From contig NZ_CP021434.1 of assembly GCF_002162355.1 (NCBI RefSeq), forward strand, positions 1,210,501 through 1,274,500: a DNA stretch of 64,000 nt. Reading direction: 5' to 3'. The position numbers were made by a program, and so were the translations under genes. Position 1 is the first letter of the stretch; every line of letters begins with the position of its first letter. Source of the DNA: Tumebacillus avium. GTDB lineage: Bacteria > Bacillota > Bacilli > Tumebacillales > Tumebacillaceae. Of the stretch, positions 25,013 to 34,496 are shown in pieces. Under the pieces are notes generated by a model. That model saw only the letters and a list, made by a program, of their open reading frames with translations. It did not search any database and was not told where the DNA came from.

Positions 25013-25030
25013 ATGCAAGAACTGTGCCAA
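25013..25030 (-). promoter_or_regulatory. Sigma-54 promoter of the kam operon
   Basis: Minus strand TTGGCACAGTTCTTGCAT, with GG (-24) and GC (-12) spaced exactly as in the sigma-54 consensus TGGCAC-N5-TTGCA. It lies 53 bases before kdd. The flanking gene encodes a sigma-54 activator. An inverted ATTGC...GCAAT pair about 40-75 bases upstream (25057-25087) could be part of the activator site. Confidence 0.9.
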
Positions 25031-25095
25031 CTTTTAAAAAATCAGTCTCGCGCCCCATTGCACAAAGGTTCTGCCAATTTTCGCAATCACTGACA

Positions 25096-25123
25096 AAAGA
25101 AAAAGTGCCGAAAATTCGGCACT
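25096..25123 (-). terminator. Terminator of the sigma-54 activator gene
   Basis: AGTGCCGA / TCGGCACT stem followed on the minus strand by TTTTTCTTTT, overlapping the stop codon. Confidence 0.88.
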
Positions 25124-26547
25124 CATGATTTCTTATCCACTTTGGTGAGCCGGTATTGCAACGTCTGCCGCGGCACTTTCAGCAGTTTGGCCGCCTGCTG
25201 GATATTCCCGCCGGTCTCGCGCATCGCCTGCTCGATCAAGGCGCTCTCGACCTGATCGAGCACCTCACGCAGCGGCCTGACGCCGTGTGGAAGCGAGATG
25301 CCGCCTTCCGCCTTTCCTGCAAAATTCCCTTCGCGGATATGCCACGGCACCTGCTCCATCCGCAGGTACGGCCCGTCGGCGAGGTTCATCGCCCCTTCCA
25401 CGGCGTGCTCCAGCTCGCGCACGTTGCCCGGCCACTCATAGGAATGGAAGCGGTCAAACACTTCCGGCGTCACGTCGATCACCTGCAGCCCGAACTTGCG
25501 GTTAAACTTCTCAATAAAATGCCGCACCAAAAGCCGGATATCATTCGGACGCTCCGACAGCCGGGGCAGATGCAAAGATACGACATTCAGGCGGTAATAC
25601 AAGTCGGAGCGCAGATGCCCCTGCTCGATCGCCAGAATCGGGTTCTGGTTGGTCGCCGCCAGCACCCGCACATCAACCTCGATCACTTTCGTATCGCCGA
25701 CCCGGCGCACGATGCCTTCCTGCAGCACGCGCAGCAGCTTCGCCTGCAGCTCCAGCGGCATCGAGTTGATCTCATCGAGGAACAGCGTCCCGCCGTCGGC
25801 CAGCTCAAACAGCCCCGGCCGGTTCTCCGCGCCTGTAAACGATCCTTTCACCGTCCCAAACAGCAGGCCTTCGAGCAGTGACGCCGGCAGCGCCGCACAG
25901 TTTTGCGCGATAAACGGCTTGCTCCGCCTTGGCGACGCATTGTGGATCGACTGCACAAACAGCTCTTTCCCCGTCCCCGTCTCGCCAAACACCAGCACTG
26001 GCGAAGACGTCGTCGCCGCCCGCGCCCCCAGCTCCTTGAGCAGCAGCATCGATTTGTCCTGCGTCAAGATCTGCTCAAACGTCCACCGCGCCTCGATCGG
26101 GCTTTTCTTCTTTCCGAGGGCCTTTTTTTCCACGCCGACCACCTGCGCCTGCAGGTCGATCAGCTTCTCGTTCAGCTCCTTCAGCCGCGTGAGATCCTTC
26201 GCCACCTCCAGCGCCCCGACCAGCTTGCCGCCGGAGACGATCGGCAGCGTCGTGTTCACCGTGTGCACTTTGTTCCCTCGGTAGTTCGTATACATCTGCG
26301 GCAGATCGGGAATCCGCTCGCCCGTCTCGATCACTTTGAGCAGCGTTGACGTTCCGTTGTCGAGCGACGGAAACACCTCTAAGATGTGCTTCCCGATCAC
26401 TTCCTGCGGGTCCAGCCCGTCCAGCCTGGCCACCGCATCATTGTAGTAGATCGTGATGCCATCCCGGTCGACAGCGTGAATCCCTTCATCGATCGACGCC
26501 AGAATCGCCCGCAGCATCTCGACCATTTCCCGCGCCTCGCGCTCCAT
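25123..26547 (-). CDS. PAS-domain sigma-54-dependent activator of the kam operon
   Basis: 474 residues from ATG 26547 (AAGGAGGAG upstream). PAS domain at about 10-120 ([20 protein letters not shown]), short linker, AAA+ domain with Walker [11 protein letters not shown], sigma-54 contact loop GSFTGA (the common variant of GAFTGA), Walker [11 protein letters not shown], and a Fis-type HTH at the end ([20 protein letters not shown]). It belongs to the one-component RocR/BkdR-like activators of amino-acid catabolism. Given its place and the promoter at 25013-25030 it very likely activates kdd-kamE; the PAS domain may sense lysine or a derived compound. Confidence 0.9.
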   Translation of the reverse strand: MEREAREMVEMLRAILASIDEGIHAVDRDGITIYYNDAVARLDGLDPQEVIGKHILEVFPSLDNGTSTLLKVIETGERIPDLPQMYTNYRGNKVHTVNTTLPIVSGGKLVGALEVAKDLTRLKELNEKLIDLQAQVVGVEKKALGKKKSPIEARWTFEQILTQDKSMLLLKELGARAATTSSPVLVFGETGTGKELFVQSIHNASPRRSKPFIAQNCAALPASLLEGLLFGTVKGSFTGAENRPGLFELADGGTLFLDEINSMPLELQAKLLRVLQEGIVRRVGDTKVIEVDVRVLAATNQNPILAIEQGHLRSDLYYRLNVVSLHLPRLSERPNDIRLLVRHFIEKFNRKFGLQVIDVTPEVFDRFHSYEWPGNVRELEHAVEGAMNLADGPYLRMEQVPWHIREGNFAGKAEGGISLPHGVRPLREVLDQVESALIEQAMRETGGNIQQAAKLLKVPRQTLQYRLTKVDKKS

Positions 26548-26644
26548 CCCCGCGCTCCTCCTTCCCTTGCCCGCACCACCGCCGAAAATCCAGCACAAAA
26601 CACGCCGAATTTCCGGCATCTTGGCCGAAAAAAAGTTCCGCCAG

Positions 26645-27097
26645 TTACAGCGGACGCTTAAAAATGATGAGATCGCGGCACGGAATGCCGTTTTCTACAA
26701 TCGTATCTTCATAAGTTCTTGTAAAGTAATCAAACTCAATCCCCGACATCCGAAAACCAAGCTTCTGATAAAAAGCCAAGTTGCCGATGCTCGAATTGCC
26801 GGTGCGCACGACCACTTCCCGGTATTCCCGTTCCTTCAGGTTGCGCAGCACCGCTTGCACCAGTTGTTTGCCAAAGCCTTGGCCCTGGTAGCCTTCGCGA
26901 ACCGCCATGTTTTTGATCTCGACACCGCCCGGTTCAATCTCCAGCAGGTGCAGCACGCCGATCGTCTCTTCTTCTTCGGAGCGCCATGCGTACAGCTCTC
27001 CCTCCGGCAGGTAGCTGCGCACCATCGCTTCGGACGGGTCGGCTAACAACAGCAGCGGCAAATAAGCATCACGATTTCTTTCAATGAGATGAAGCAT
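26645..27097 (-). CDS. GNAT-family N-acetyltransferase
   Basis: 150 residues from ATG 27097, with GGAGGGG 5 bases upstream. Central GNAT motif A is VREGYQGQGFGKQLVQAVL (acetyl-CoA pyrophosphate loop Q-G-Q-G-F-G), and a C-terminal NLAFYQKLGFR motif is typical. It resembles small acetyltransferases near YvbK/YobR; substrate unknown. Stands alone. Confidence 0.85.
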   Translation of the reverse strand: MLHLIERNRDAYLPLLLLADPSEAMVRSYLPEGELYAWRSEEEETIGVLHLLEIEPGGVEIKNMAVREGYQGQGFGKQLVQAVLRNLKEREYREVVVRTGNSSIGNLAFYQKLGFRMSGIEFDYFTRTYEDTIVENGIPCRDLIIFKRPL

Positions 27098-27143
27098 GGG
27101 GTCCCCTCCATTCCTACACACATTCCCTACGCAACAGAATACC

Positions 27144-27374
27144 TTATTTCCTCTTTTTACGCACATTCTTTTGTTTCGTTCGCCGCTCCAACAGGACGGG
27201 CAAACGCTTTTTTAACTGTGAACCGATCTTCCCAAGCTCTTTGGAAGCGTAATTCCCCCAATACCCGTCGAGCGGAATCTGCATGCCATATTCGCGGGCC
27301 AATTCCATTTTCATGCCCTCGACCATCTGCCGCACTTCTGGATCGTCCACATCCCATTGTTTATTTTTAGGCAC
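27144..27374 (-). CDS. Small acid-soluble spore protein, alpha/beta type (divergent)
   Basis: 76 residues from GTG 27374. The core ELAREYGMQIPLDGYWGNYA with SKELGKIGSQLKKRL follows the alpha/beta-type SASP pattern (helix, E-x-G-hydrophobic, Gly turn, helix). These proteins coat spore DNA and protect it from damage. The N-terminal extension (PKNKQWDVDDPEVRQMVEG) and a very basic tail (RRTKQKNVRKKRK) are longer than in classic family members. It is expected to be made in the forespore; no obvious sigma-G promoter could be fixed. Confidence 0.7.
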   Translation of the reverse strand: MPKNKQWDVDDPEVRQMVEGMKMELAREYGMQIPLDGYWGNYASKELGKIGSQLKKRLPVLLERRTKQKNVRKKRK

Positions 27375-27794
27375 CCTGCACTTACCCCGTTTCCGTTTTC
27401 ATTTATCTATTAACTTCTTCCCAGCAGGAAATTTCTTTAAACTCCCGTTAAGGTCGCTTACAAAAATCGAATCATGTCGAAAAGGATGAAAGATATACGC
27501 ACGCCACGGTTTCTATTTTTGCCGAGAAACGCCGAAAACAGACCGATCCCCCCAAAACATTTCTTGTCGAAAAAAATCACACCTTGCGAGCAGCCAAAAG
27601 AGGGAGAAAGTCTGACCTGTGTGGATTTTTATCAAAAAGGCGCTATTTATCCAAATAAATCATTAAAATTATAGTATAAATTGGTTAAAACATTTTCTTA
27701 AATAAATATTGACATCCCCTTTGCATTTACTATAAGATTATGACACGGGCGACAGAATAGTCCGAATATAAACACATAATGGAGGTCACTAAAA
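27375..27794. other. 420-base AT-rich intergenic region
   Basis: No convincing gene. Its right end carries the promoter of the first protease gene (27709-27736); the left end carries the upstream region of the spore-protein gene. Confidence 0.6.
27709..27736 (+). promoter_or_regulatory. Sigma-A promoter of M4 protease gene 1
   Basis: TTGACA (27709-27714), 16-base spacer, TATAAG (27731-27736), 58 bases before the start codon. Confidence 0.75.
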
Positions 27795-29333
27795 ATGAAC
27801 AAAAAGCTGGTGGCAACACTCGTATTGTCTTCTGTAGCAGCATCCGTGTTTGCAGTAAACGCAGGCGCAGCTTCGGACAAGCAAGTTCTGAAAGACGACA
27901 AAGGCGCAGTCCACAACGTTGTGGGCAAACTGGGCAAAGTAACAGGCGCAACCGTTGAAGAGCGCGCATTCAACGCTCTCGACAAAGTAAAAGGCGACCT
28001 GGGCTTCACCAACGCGAAAGACAACTTCAAGTTCAAGAAGTCCCATAAAGATGAAAACGGCACCACCCACACCAAGCTGGCGCAAACCATCAACGGCATT
28101 CCGGTGTACGCTTCCGAAGTGATCGTTCACGAAGCGAATGGTGATGTTGTCGGCGTAACCGGCGGCTTCCAAACCCTGTCTGCTGATGCAACCGCAGCTT
28201 CCGTCTCCGATGCAGCAGCTGTCAAAGCAGCAGTAGCAGAAACCGGCTACACCGGCGACCTGTCCCGCCCGTCCAAAGCTGAACTGATGTTCCTCCCGCA
28301 AGGCGACAAAGCAGCTCTGGCTTACAAAGTCAACGTCAACTACATCGCTGAAGCTCCGGGCAACTGGACCGTCTTCGTAAGCGCAGTAGACGGCTCGATC
28401 CTCGAAGCGACCAACCATGTGCATGCTGGCACCGGTACCGGCGTTCTGGGCGACGTCAAAACCATCCAAACGACCCTGACTTCCGGCCAATACTACCTGG
28501 AAGACCGTTCCAAGTACATGTACACCCAAAAAGGCTCCACCATCAAAACTTACACCTTCAACGGCGGCACTTCTTCCCAGTACTACATGACCGACGCTGA
28601 CAACAACTACAACGCGTCCAACCAGCGTGCAGGCGTTGACGCTCACTACTACGCGGGCAAAGTGTACGACTACTACTACAGCTCCCTCGGCCGCAACTCC
28701 TACGACGGCGCTGGCAAGACGATCATCTCCGGCGTCAACTACAGCTCCCGTTACAACAACGCATTCTGGGAAGGCACGCAAATGGTATACGGAGATGGCG
28801 ACGGCTCCACCTTCATCGCTCTGTCCGGCGCTTACGACGTAGTTGCACACGAACTGACCCACGCTGTAACCGAATACGAATCCGGCCTGATCTACCAAAA
28901 CCAATCCGGCGCACTGAACGAGTCCTGGTCGGATGCAATGGCATCGGTAATGGATTCCGGCGACTGGCTGATCGGTGAAGACGTGTACACTCCGGGCGTT
29001 TCCGGCGACGCACTGCGCTCCATGTCCAACCCGGCTGCTTACGGCCAACCGGCGCACATGAACAGCTACGTTAACACCTCCAGCGACAACGGCGGCGTTC
29101 ACACCAACTCCGGTATCCCGAACAAAGCGTTCTACAACTTCGCAACTGCTATCGGTTCCCGCACCATCGCAGGTAAGATCTGGTACACTGCGAACCGTGA
29201 CTACATGACTTCCAGCACCAACTTCGCTGGCGCTCGCGCAGCAACCCTGCAAGCAACTGCAGCTCTGTACGGCTCCACTTCTTCCTACTACACCGCTCTG
29301 AAAACCGCTTGGAGCAACGTAGGCGTAAACTAA
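27795..29333 (+). CDS. Secreted M4 neutral metalloprotease (bacillolysin family), copy 1
   Basis: 512 residues: signal peptide (KKLVATLVLSSVAASVFAV), FTP and PepSY-type propeptide (to about residue 210), then the thermolysin-like catalytic domain. Zinc motif HELTH begins at residue 352, third ligand Glu in ALNESWSD, catalytic His in DNGGVHTNSGIPNKAFYN. It is expected to be exported and self-processed to a broad-specificity extracellular endopeptidase. It has its own promoter and terminator. The propeptide end (GDKAALAYKVNVNYIAEAPG) and the stretch around the zinc site are almost identical to copy 4. No C-terminal accessory domain. Confidence 0.95.
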   Translation: MNKKLVATLVLSSVAASVFAVNAGAASDKQVLKDDKGAVHNVVGKLGKVTGATVEERAFNALDKVKGDLGFTNAKDNFKFKKSHKDENGTTHTKLAQTINGIPVYASEVIVHEANGDVVGVTGGFQTLSADATAASVSDAAAVKAAVAETGYTGDLSRPSKAELMFLPQGDKAALAYKVNVNYIAEAPGNWTVFVSAVDGSILEATNHVHAGTGTGVLGDVKTIQTTLTSGQYYLEDRSKYMYTQKGSTIKTYTFNGGTSSQYYMTDADNNYNASNQRAGVDAHYYAGKVYDYYYSSLGRNSYDGAGKTIISGVNYSSRYNNAFWEGTQMVYGDGDGSTFIALSGAYDVVAHELTHAVTEYESGLIYQNQSGALNESWSDAMASVMDSGDWLIGEDVYTPGVSGDALRSMSNPAAYGQPAHMNSYVNTSSDNGGVHTNSGIPNKAFYNFATAIGSRTIAGKIWYTANRDYMTSSTNFAGARAATLQATAALYGSTSSYYTALKTAWSNVGVN

Positions 29334-29345
29334 TACGCAACCTTC

Positions 29346-29377
29346 AAAAACCCCTGACAAACGTCGGGGGTTTTTTA
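29346..29377 (+). terminator. Terminator after protease 1
   Basis: AACCCCTGAC / GTCGGGGGTT stem with short loop followed by TTTTTT. Confidence 0.9.
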
Positions 29378-29428
29378 CATATTGTAAAAGTTGTCGAATA
29401 GTATTTAACGTAGAACTTGTAAAATTCA

Positions 29429-29457
29429 TTGACGCCATCTTTCAAAGTCGATACACT
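29429..29457 (+). promoter_or_regulatory. Promoter of protease 2 (and 3)
   Basis: TTGACG (29429-29434), 17-base spacer, TACACT (29452-29457). Confidence 0.6.
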
Positions 29458-29517
29458 ACAACCAAGAACTTTTACAAAGTTCTAAATATTCTTATATTAG
29501 AGAGGGGTCATTCAACA

Positions 29518-31053
29518 ATGAACAAAAAGCTGATCGCAACTATGGTGATGACATCGATGCTGGCGTCCGCATTTGCCATGTCCTCGGCAGGTGCAGCCAA
29601 TGACAAGCAAGTCTTGAAAGATGAGCAAGGCCAGGTCCACAACGTTGTCGGCAAGCTCGGCAAAGTTGAAGGCGCTACCCCGGAAGCGCGCGCTCTGAAC
29701 GCGCTCGACAAAGCAAAAGACGTGTATGGCTTTGACAAAGCTCAAGGCAAGTTCAAAGCAAAACAATCCCATAAAGACGAAAACGGCACCACCCACACCA
29801 AGCTCGACCGCGTCATCGGCGACATCCCGGTCTTTGCTTCCGAGGTGATCGTCCACGAAGCGGACGGCGATGTGCAAGGCATCACCGGTTCCTACCAAGA
29901 CCTGACGCCGAAAACATCCAAAGCATCCGTTAAAGAAAAAGATGCGATCGAAAAAGCGATCGCGCACACCGGCTACACCGGCGAGCTGTCCGAAGCGGCA
30001 AAATCGGAGCTGGTCTATGTCGCACAAGGCAGCGATGCGGTGCTGACCTACAAAGTCAGCGTCAACTACCTTGGCAAAGCGCCTGGCCGCTGGTCGGTGT
30101 TTGTTGATGCGGCAACCGGCGAGATCATCAACTCGATCAACCAGATCGAGCATGTAGCAGGCACCGGCACCGGCGTCCTCGGCGACACCAAAACGATTCA
30201 GACCACGCTGAAGTCTGGCACCTACTACCTCGAAGACCGCAGCAAATCGGCGATGACCGGTCTGATCCAGACCAAGACGTACAAAAACGGCTGGTTCTTC
30301 ACCTACAACATGACCGATGCCGACAACGTCTGGACCGCGTCCAACCAGCGCGCCGGCGTTGACGCCCACTACTATGCGGGCTTCGTGTACGACTACTACT
30401 ACAACATGCTCGGCCGCAACTCGTATGACGGCACCGGCAAAACCCTGCTCTCCTACGTCAACTATGACTCCGGCTACAACAACGCCTACTGGAACGGTTC
30501 CTCGATGACCTACGGGGACGGCGACGGCGTGAACTTCCGCGCCTTCTCCGGCGCGCTCGACGTCATCGCGCACGAACTGACCCACGGCGTGACCGAATAC
30601 ACCTCCGGCCTCGTCTACCAAAACCAGTCCGGCGCGCTCAACGAATCCTGGTCGGATGCGCTCGGCTCTGTCATCGAAGGCCGCAACTGGCTGATGGGTG
30701 AAGACATCGTCCTGCCGGGCTTCGGCGCAGCAGCATTCCGCTCCATGTCCGATCCGGGCGCATACGGCGATCCGGCGCACATGAGCCAATACGTCAACAC
30801 CTCTTCTGACAACGGCGGCGTGCACACCAACTCCGGCATCCCGAACAAAGCGTTCTACAACTTCGCGACGGCGATCGGCTCCCGTGACATCGCGGGCAAG
30901 ATCTGGTACACCGCGTCCCGCGACTACATGACGTCGAACACCAACTTCTCCGGCGCGCGCGCTGCGACCCTGCAAGCGACGGCGGCGCTGTACGGCACAG
31001 GCTCCTCCTACTACTCCGCGCTGCAAAACGCGTGGACTGCTGTCGGCATCTAA
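29518..31053 (+). CDS. Secreted M4 neutral metalloprotease, copy 2
   Basis: 511 residues, same architecture as copy 1: signal peptide, FTP/PepSY propeptide, catalytic domain with VIAHELTHGVTEYTSG, GALNESWSD and DNGGVHTNSGIPNK, all catalytic residues present. It differs in the calcium/substrate-loop regions (LMGEDIVLPGFGAAAFRSM against LIGEDVYTPGVSGDALRSM in copies 1 and 4), grouping with copies 3 and 5. Ribosome site GAGAGGGG precedes ATG 29518. Only 27 bases and no terminator separate it from copy 3, so these two are one transcript. Confidence 0.95.
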   Translation: MNKKLIATMVMTSMLASAFAMSSAGAANDKQVLKDEQGQVHNVVGKLGKVEGATPEARALNALDKAKDVYGFDKAQGKFKAKQSHKDENGTTHTKLDRVIGDIPVFASEVIVHEADGDVQGITGSYQDLTPKTSKASVKEKDAIEKAIAHTGYTGELSEAAKSELVYVAQGSDAVLTYKVSVNYLGKAPGRWSVFVDAATGEIINSINQIEHVAGTGTGVLGDTKTIQTTLKSGTYYLEDRSKSAMTGLIQTKTYKNGWFFTYNMTDADNVWTASNQRAGVDAHYYAGFVYDYYYNMLGRNSYDGTGKTLLSYVNYDSGYNNAYWNGSSMTYGDGDGVNFRAFSGALDVIAHELTHGVTEYTSGLVYQNQSGALNESWSDALGSVIEGRNWLMGEDIVLPGFGAAAFRSMSDPGAYGDPAHMSQYVNTSSDNGGVHTNSGIPNKAFYNFATAIGSRDIAGKIWYTASRDYMTSNTNFSGARAATLQATAALYGTGSSYYSALQNAWTAVGI

Positions 31054-31080
31054 TTTTCTCAACCAAAGGAGGATTTCCAA

Positions 31081-32673
31081 ATGAATAAAAAACTCACGGC
31101 CACTCTGGTCATGACTTCGCTGCTCGCTTCCGTTTTCACCCTGCAAGCGGGTGCAGCGAACGACAAGCAAGTGCTGAAAGACGAAAAAGGCTCCGTCCAC
31201 ACCGTGACCGGCTCGCTTGGCAAAGTTGGCGGCGGCTCGGCAGAAGCCCGCGCGTTTGCGGCGCTCGACAAAGTCAAAGCTGACTTCGGCTTCGACAGCG
31301 CTGCTGCCAATTTTAAAATCAAGAAATCGCACAAAGACGAAAACGGCACCGCGCACACCAAACTCGACCGCGTCATCGACGGCATCCCCGTCTTCGGCGA
31401 ACAGCTGATCGTGCATGAACTGGACGGCGACGTGCAGGGCGTGACCGGCACGTTTGAAAAATTGAGCAAAGGCGCATCGAAAGCATCCGTGAAGGAAAAA
31501 GACGCGGTGCAAGGCGCGATCGCACACACCGGCTTCACCGGCGAACTGTCCGAAGCTCCGACGACCACGCTCGTCTACTACCCGCAAAACGGCAAAGCGG
31601 TGCTGTCCTACCAGGTGGACGTCCGCTACAACGCGCCGGACGCGGCCGGCAACTGGCAGATCTTCATCGACGCCGTATCGGGTAACGTCGTTGACGCGAT
31701 CAACAAGATCGACTTCGCCAAGCCGGGCGGCGGCGGTGGCGGCGGTGGTGGCGGTACAGGTGCGACCGGCACCGGCACGGGCGTCAACGGCGACCGCAAA
31801 TCGATCAACACCTCGCTGGTGAACGGCTCTTACGTGCTGGAAGACACCACCAAGCACATGTTCCAAACCAACGGGTCGAAGATCGTCACCCTCGACTACC
31901 GCAACGGCACGTCGACGCAATATGCGGTCACCGATGCCGACAACGTCTTTGATGCCTCCACGCAGCGCGCAGCAGTCGACGCGCACTACTATGCAGGCGC
32001 GACGTATGACTACTACTACAACCAGCTCGGCCGCAACTCGATCAACGGCAGCGGCTCCGAGATCAAATCTGGCGTCCGCTACTACAGCGGGTACAACAAC
32101 GCCTTCTGGGACGGCCGTCAAATGACCTACGGAGACGGCGACGGCGTCAACTTCAAAGCGTTCTCCGGCGCACTCGATGTCGTGGCGCACGAGTTGACCC
32201 ACGGCGTGACCGACTACACCTCCGGCCTCGTCTACCGCGACCAGTCCGGCGCACTGAACGAGTCCTGGTCGGATGCGTTTGGCGCGGTGCTCGACTCCGG
32301 CGACTGGCTGCTCGGCGAAGACATCACCCTGCCTGGCTACGGCGCGAAAGCATTCCGCTCCATGTCCGACCCGAACACGTACGGCGACCCGGATCACATG
32401 AACGAGTACGTGAACACCTCCAGCGACAACGGCGGCGTGCACACCAACTCCGGCATCCCGAACAAAGCGTTCTACAACTTCGCGACCGCGATCGGCTCCC
32501 GCTCCATCGCGGGCAAGGTCTGGTACACCGCGTCCCGCGACTACATGACGTCGCGCACCAACTTCTCCGGCGCGCGCGCCGCCACCCTGCAGGCGACGGC
32601 CGCGCTCTACGGCTCCAACTCCTCCACCTACACCGCGCTGCAAAGCGCTTGGAGCGCAGTCGGCGTCAACTAA
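31081..32673 (+). CDS. Secreted M4 neutral metalloprotease, copy 3, with polyglycine linker
   Basis: 530 residues. Signal peptide, propeptide, then an uninterrupted run of ten glycines plus TGATGTGTG between propeptide and mature enzyme (about residues 218-236), which the other copies lack. The catalytic domain is intact: VVAHELTHGVTDYTSG, GALNESWSDAFG, DNGGVHTNSGIPNK. AAAGGAGG lies 6-8 bases before ATG 31081, inside the short gap after copy 2. The glycine run may have grown by slippage and would loosen the proprotein joint where autocleavage occurs. Confidence 0.95.
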   Translation: MNKKLTATLVMTSLLASVFTLQAGAANDKQVLKDEKGSVHTVTGSLGKVGGGSAEARAFAALDKVKADFGFDSAAANFKIKKSHKDENGTAHTKLDRVIDGIPVFGEQLIVHELDGDVQGVTGTFEKLSKGASKASVKEKDAVQGAIAHTGFTGELSEAPTTTLVYYPQNGKAVLSYQVDVRYNAPDAAGNWQIFIDAVSGNVVDAINKIDFAKPGGGGGGGGGGTGATGTGTGVNGDRKSINTSLVNGSYVLEDTTKHMFQTNGSKIVTLDYRNGTSTQYAVTDADNVFDASTQRAAVDAHYYAGATYDYYYNQLGRNSINGSGSEIKSGVRYYSGYNNAFWDGRQMTYGDGDGVNFKAFSGALDVVAHELTHGVTDYTSGLVYRDQSGALNESWSDAFGAVLDSGDWLLGEDITLPGYGAKAFRSMSDPNTYGDPDHMNEYVNTSSDNGGVHTNSGIPNKAFYNFATAIGSRSIAGKVWYTASRDYMTSRTNFSGARAATLQATAALYGSNSSTYTALQSAWSAVGVN

Positions 32674-32685
32674 ACAAATCGCAAA

Positions 32686-32718
32686 AGCCCCTTGCCATCA
32701 CGGCAGGGGGCTCTTTCG
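32686..32718 (+). terminator. Terminator after proteases 2-3
   Basis: AGCCCCTTGCC / GGCAGGGGGCT stem followed by CTTTCG. Confidence 0.8.
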
Positions 32719-32777
32719 TTAACACTCTTATTTAGTAATATATTTTTATAAAACAAAAATTTTTACTAAAAAATCTA

Positions 32778-32807
32778 TTGACTGAATCTTCCCGCTTGCC
32801 TTATCAT
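32778..32807 (+). promoter_or_regulatory. Promoter of protease 4
   Basis: TTGACT (32778-32783), 18-base spacer, TATCAT (32802-32807). Confidence 0.6.
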
Positions 32808-32870
32808 GTGATTAGGGTTACTGGTCACTTTGTAATCCAAAAATAAACTAGACACGGGGGTCACTTGAAA

Positions 32871-34409
32871 ATGAACAAAAAGCTGATCGCAACTTTGGTG
32901 CTGTCTTCTGTTGCAGCATCCGTCTTCGCAGTGAACGCAGGCGCGTCCGCTGAGAAAAACGTCATGAAAGATGAAACTGGTAAAGTCCACACTGTTGCCG
33001 GCAAGCTCGGCAAAGTGTCTGGCGCTACCGCTGAAGAGCGCGCACTGAACGCACTCGACAAAGTCAAAGGCGACTATGGCTTTGGCAAAGCAAACGGCAA
33101 CTTCAAGTACATGAACGCGCACAAAGACGAAAACGGCACCACCCACACCAAGCTGAACCAAACGATCAACGGCATCGAAGTCTTCGGCCTGCAAATGATC
33201 GTTCATGAAGCAAACGGCGACGTGGAAGGCGTAACTGGCGACTTCAAAGCGCTGAAGGCTGACGCTGCCACCGCTTCCATCTCCGATGCAGCAGCTGTAA
33301 AAGCAGCAGTAGCGAAGACCGGCTTCACCGGCGACCTGTCCCGCCCGTCCCAAGCGGAACTGATGTACTTCCCGCAAGGCGACAAGGCAGCTCTGGCTTA
33401 CAAAGTGAACGTGAACTACATCGCTGAAGCTCCGGGCAACTGGACCGTCTTCGTAAGCGCGGTAGACGGCTCGATCCTCGAAGCGGTCAACCATGTTCAT
33501 TCCGCGACCGGCGTCGGCGTACGCGGCGACACCAAGTCGATCAACACCACCTACAAAAACGGCACCTACTATATGGAAGACCGTACCAAATACATGTACT
33601 CCCAAAAAGGCTCCACCATCAACACCTACACCTTCAACAACGGCACGTCCTCGCAGTACTACATGACCGACGCAGACAACACCTGGAACGCTTCGACCCA
33701 GCGTGCTGCTGTTGACGCTCACTACTATGCGGGCAAAGTGTACGACTACTACTACAACTCGCTCGGCCGCAACTCCTATGACGGCAACGGCCACGCGATC
33801 ATCTCCGGCGTTCGCTACAGCTCCCGTTACAACAACGCGTTCTGGGAAGGCACGCAAATGGTATACGGAGATGGCGACGGCTCCACCTTCATCGCTCTGT
33901 CCGGCGCGTATGATGTTGTTGCACACGAATTGACCCATGCTGTAACCGAGTACACCTCCGGCCTGGTCTACTCCTACCAGTCCGGCGCACTGAACGAATC
34001 CTGGTCGGATGCGATGGCTTCCGTCATGGATTCCAATGACTGGCTGATCGGCGAAGACGTGTACACCCCGGGCATCTCCGGCGACGCGCTGCGTTCGATG
34101 TCCAACCCGGCTGCTGAAGGCCAACCGGCACACATGAACCAATACGTGAACACCTCCAGCGACAACGGCGGCGTACACACCAACTCCGGCATCCCGAACA
34201 AAGCGTTCTACAACTTCGCGACGTCGATCGGCTCCCGTTCCATCGCGGGCAAGATCTGGTACACCGCGTCCCGCGACTACATGACCAGCTCCACCAACTT
34301 CTCCGGCGCACGCGCAGCGACGCTGTCCGCTTGTGCAGCACTGTACGGCTCCGGTTCCTCCTACTACACCTCGCTGAAAAACGCTTGGAGCGCAGTAGGC
34401 GTCTACTAA
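32871..34409 (+). CDS. Secreted M4 neutral metalloprotease, copy 4
   Basis: 512 residues from ATG 32871 (the frame opens at a TTG 6 bases earlier; GGGGGTCA is best spaced for the ATG). Signal peptide, FTP/PepSY propeptide, full catalytic set (VVAHELTHAVTEYTSG, GALNESWSDAMAS, DNGGVHTNSGIPNK). It is the closest relative of copy 1, with long stretches of near-identical DNA (for example around 33290-33480 and 33800-33930), which points to recent duplication or gene conversion. A Cys in the C-terminal SACAALYGS is peculiar to this copy. Confidence 0.95.
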   Translation: MNKKLIATLVLSSVAASVFAVNAGASAEKNVMKDETGKVHTVAGKLGKVSGATAEERALNALDKVKGDYGFGKANGNFKYMNAHKDENGTTHTKLNQTINGIEVFGLQMIVHEANGDVEGVTGDFKALKADAATASISDAAAVKAAVAKTGFTGDLSRPSQAELMYFPQGDKAALAYKVNVNYIAEAPGNWTVFVSAVDGSILEAVNHVHSATGVGVRGDTKSINTTYKNGTYYMEDRTKYMYSQKGSTINTYTFNNGTSSQYYMTDADNTWNASTQRAAVDAHYYAGKVYDYYYNSLGRNSYDGNGHAIISGVRYSSRYNNAFWEGTQMVYGDGDGSTFIALSGAYDVVAHELTHAVTEYTSGLVYSYQSGALNESWSDAMASVMDSNDWLIGEDVYTPGISGDALRSMSNPAAEGQPAHMNQYVNTSSDNGGVHTNSGIPNKAFYNFATSIGSRSIAGKIWYTASRDYMTSSTNFSGARAATLSACAALYGSGSSYYTSLKNAWSAVGVY

Positions 34410-34414
34410 TCTCA

Positions 34415-34444
34415 CGGCCCCCTTTTATAAGGGGGCTTTTATTT
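34415..34444 (+). terminator. Terminator after protease 4
   Basis: GCCCCC / GGGGGC stem with TTTTATAA loop and following TTTTATTT. Confidence 0.88.
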
Positions 34445-34466
34445 GACACAAATCTGACAAAACATA

Positions 34467-34496
34467 TTGACAGACTATTCACGGTTGTCGTATTAT
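34467..34496 (+). promoter_or_regulatory. Promoter of protease 5
   Basis: Perfect TTGACA (34467-34472), 18-base spacer, TATTAT (34491-34496). Confidence 0.7.

Noticed and set aside
29512..32643. 1043-codon minus-strand frame
   Set aside because: Opposite the M4 proteases; repeats itself for each gene copy and has no start signals. Codon-bias artefact.
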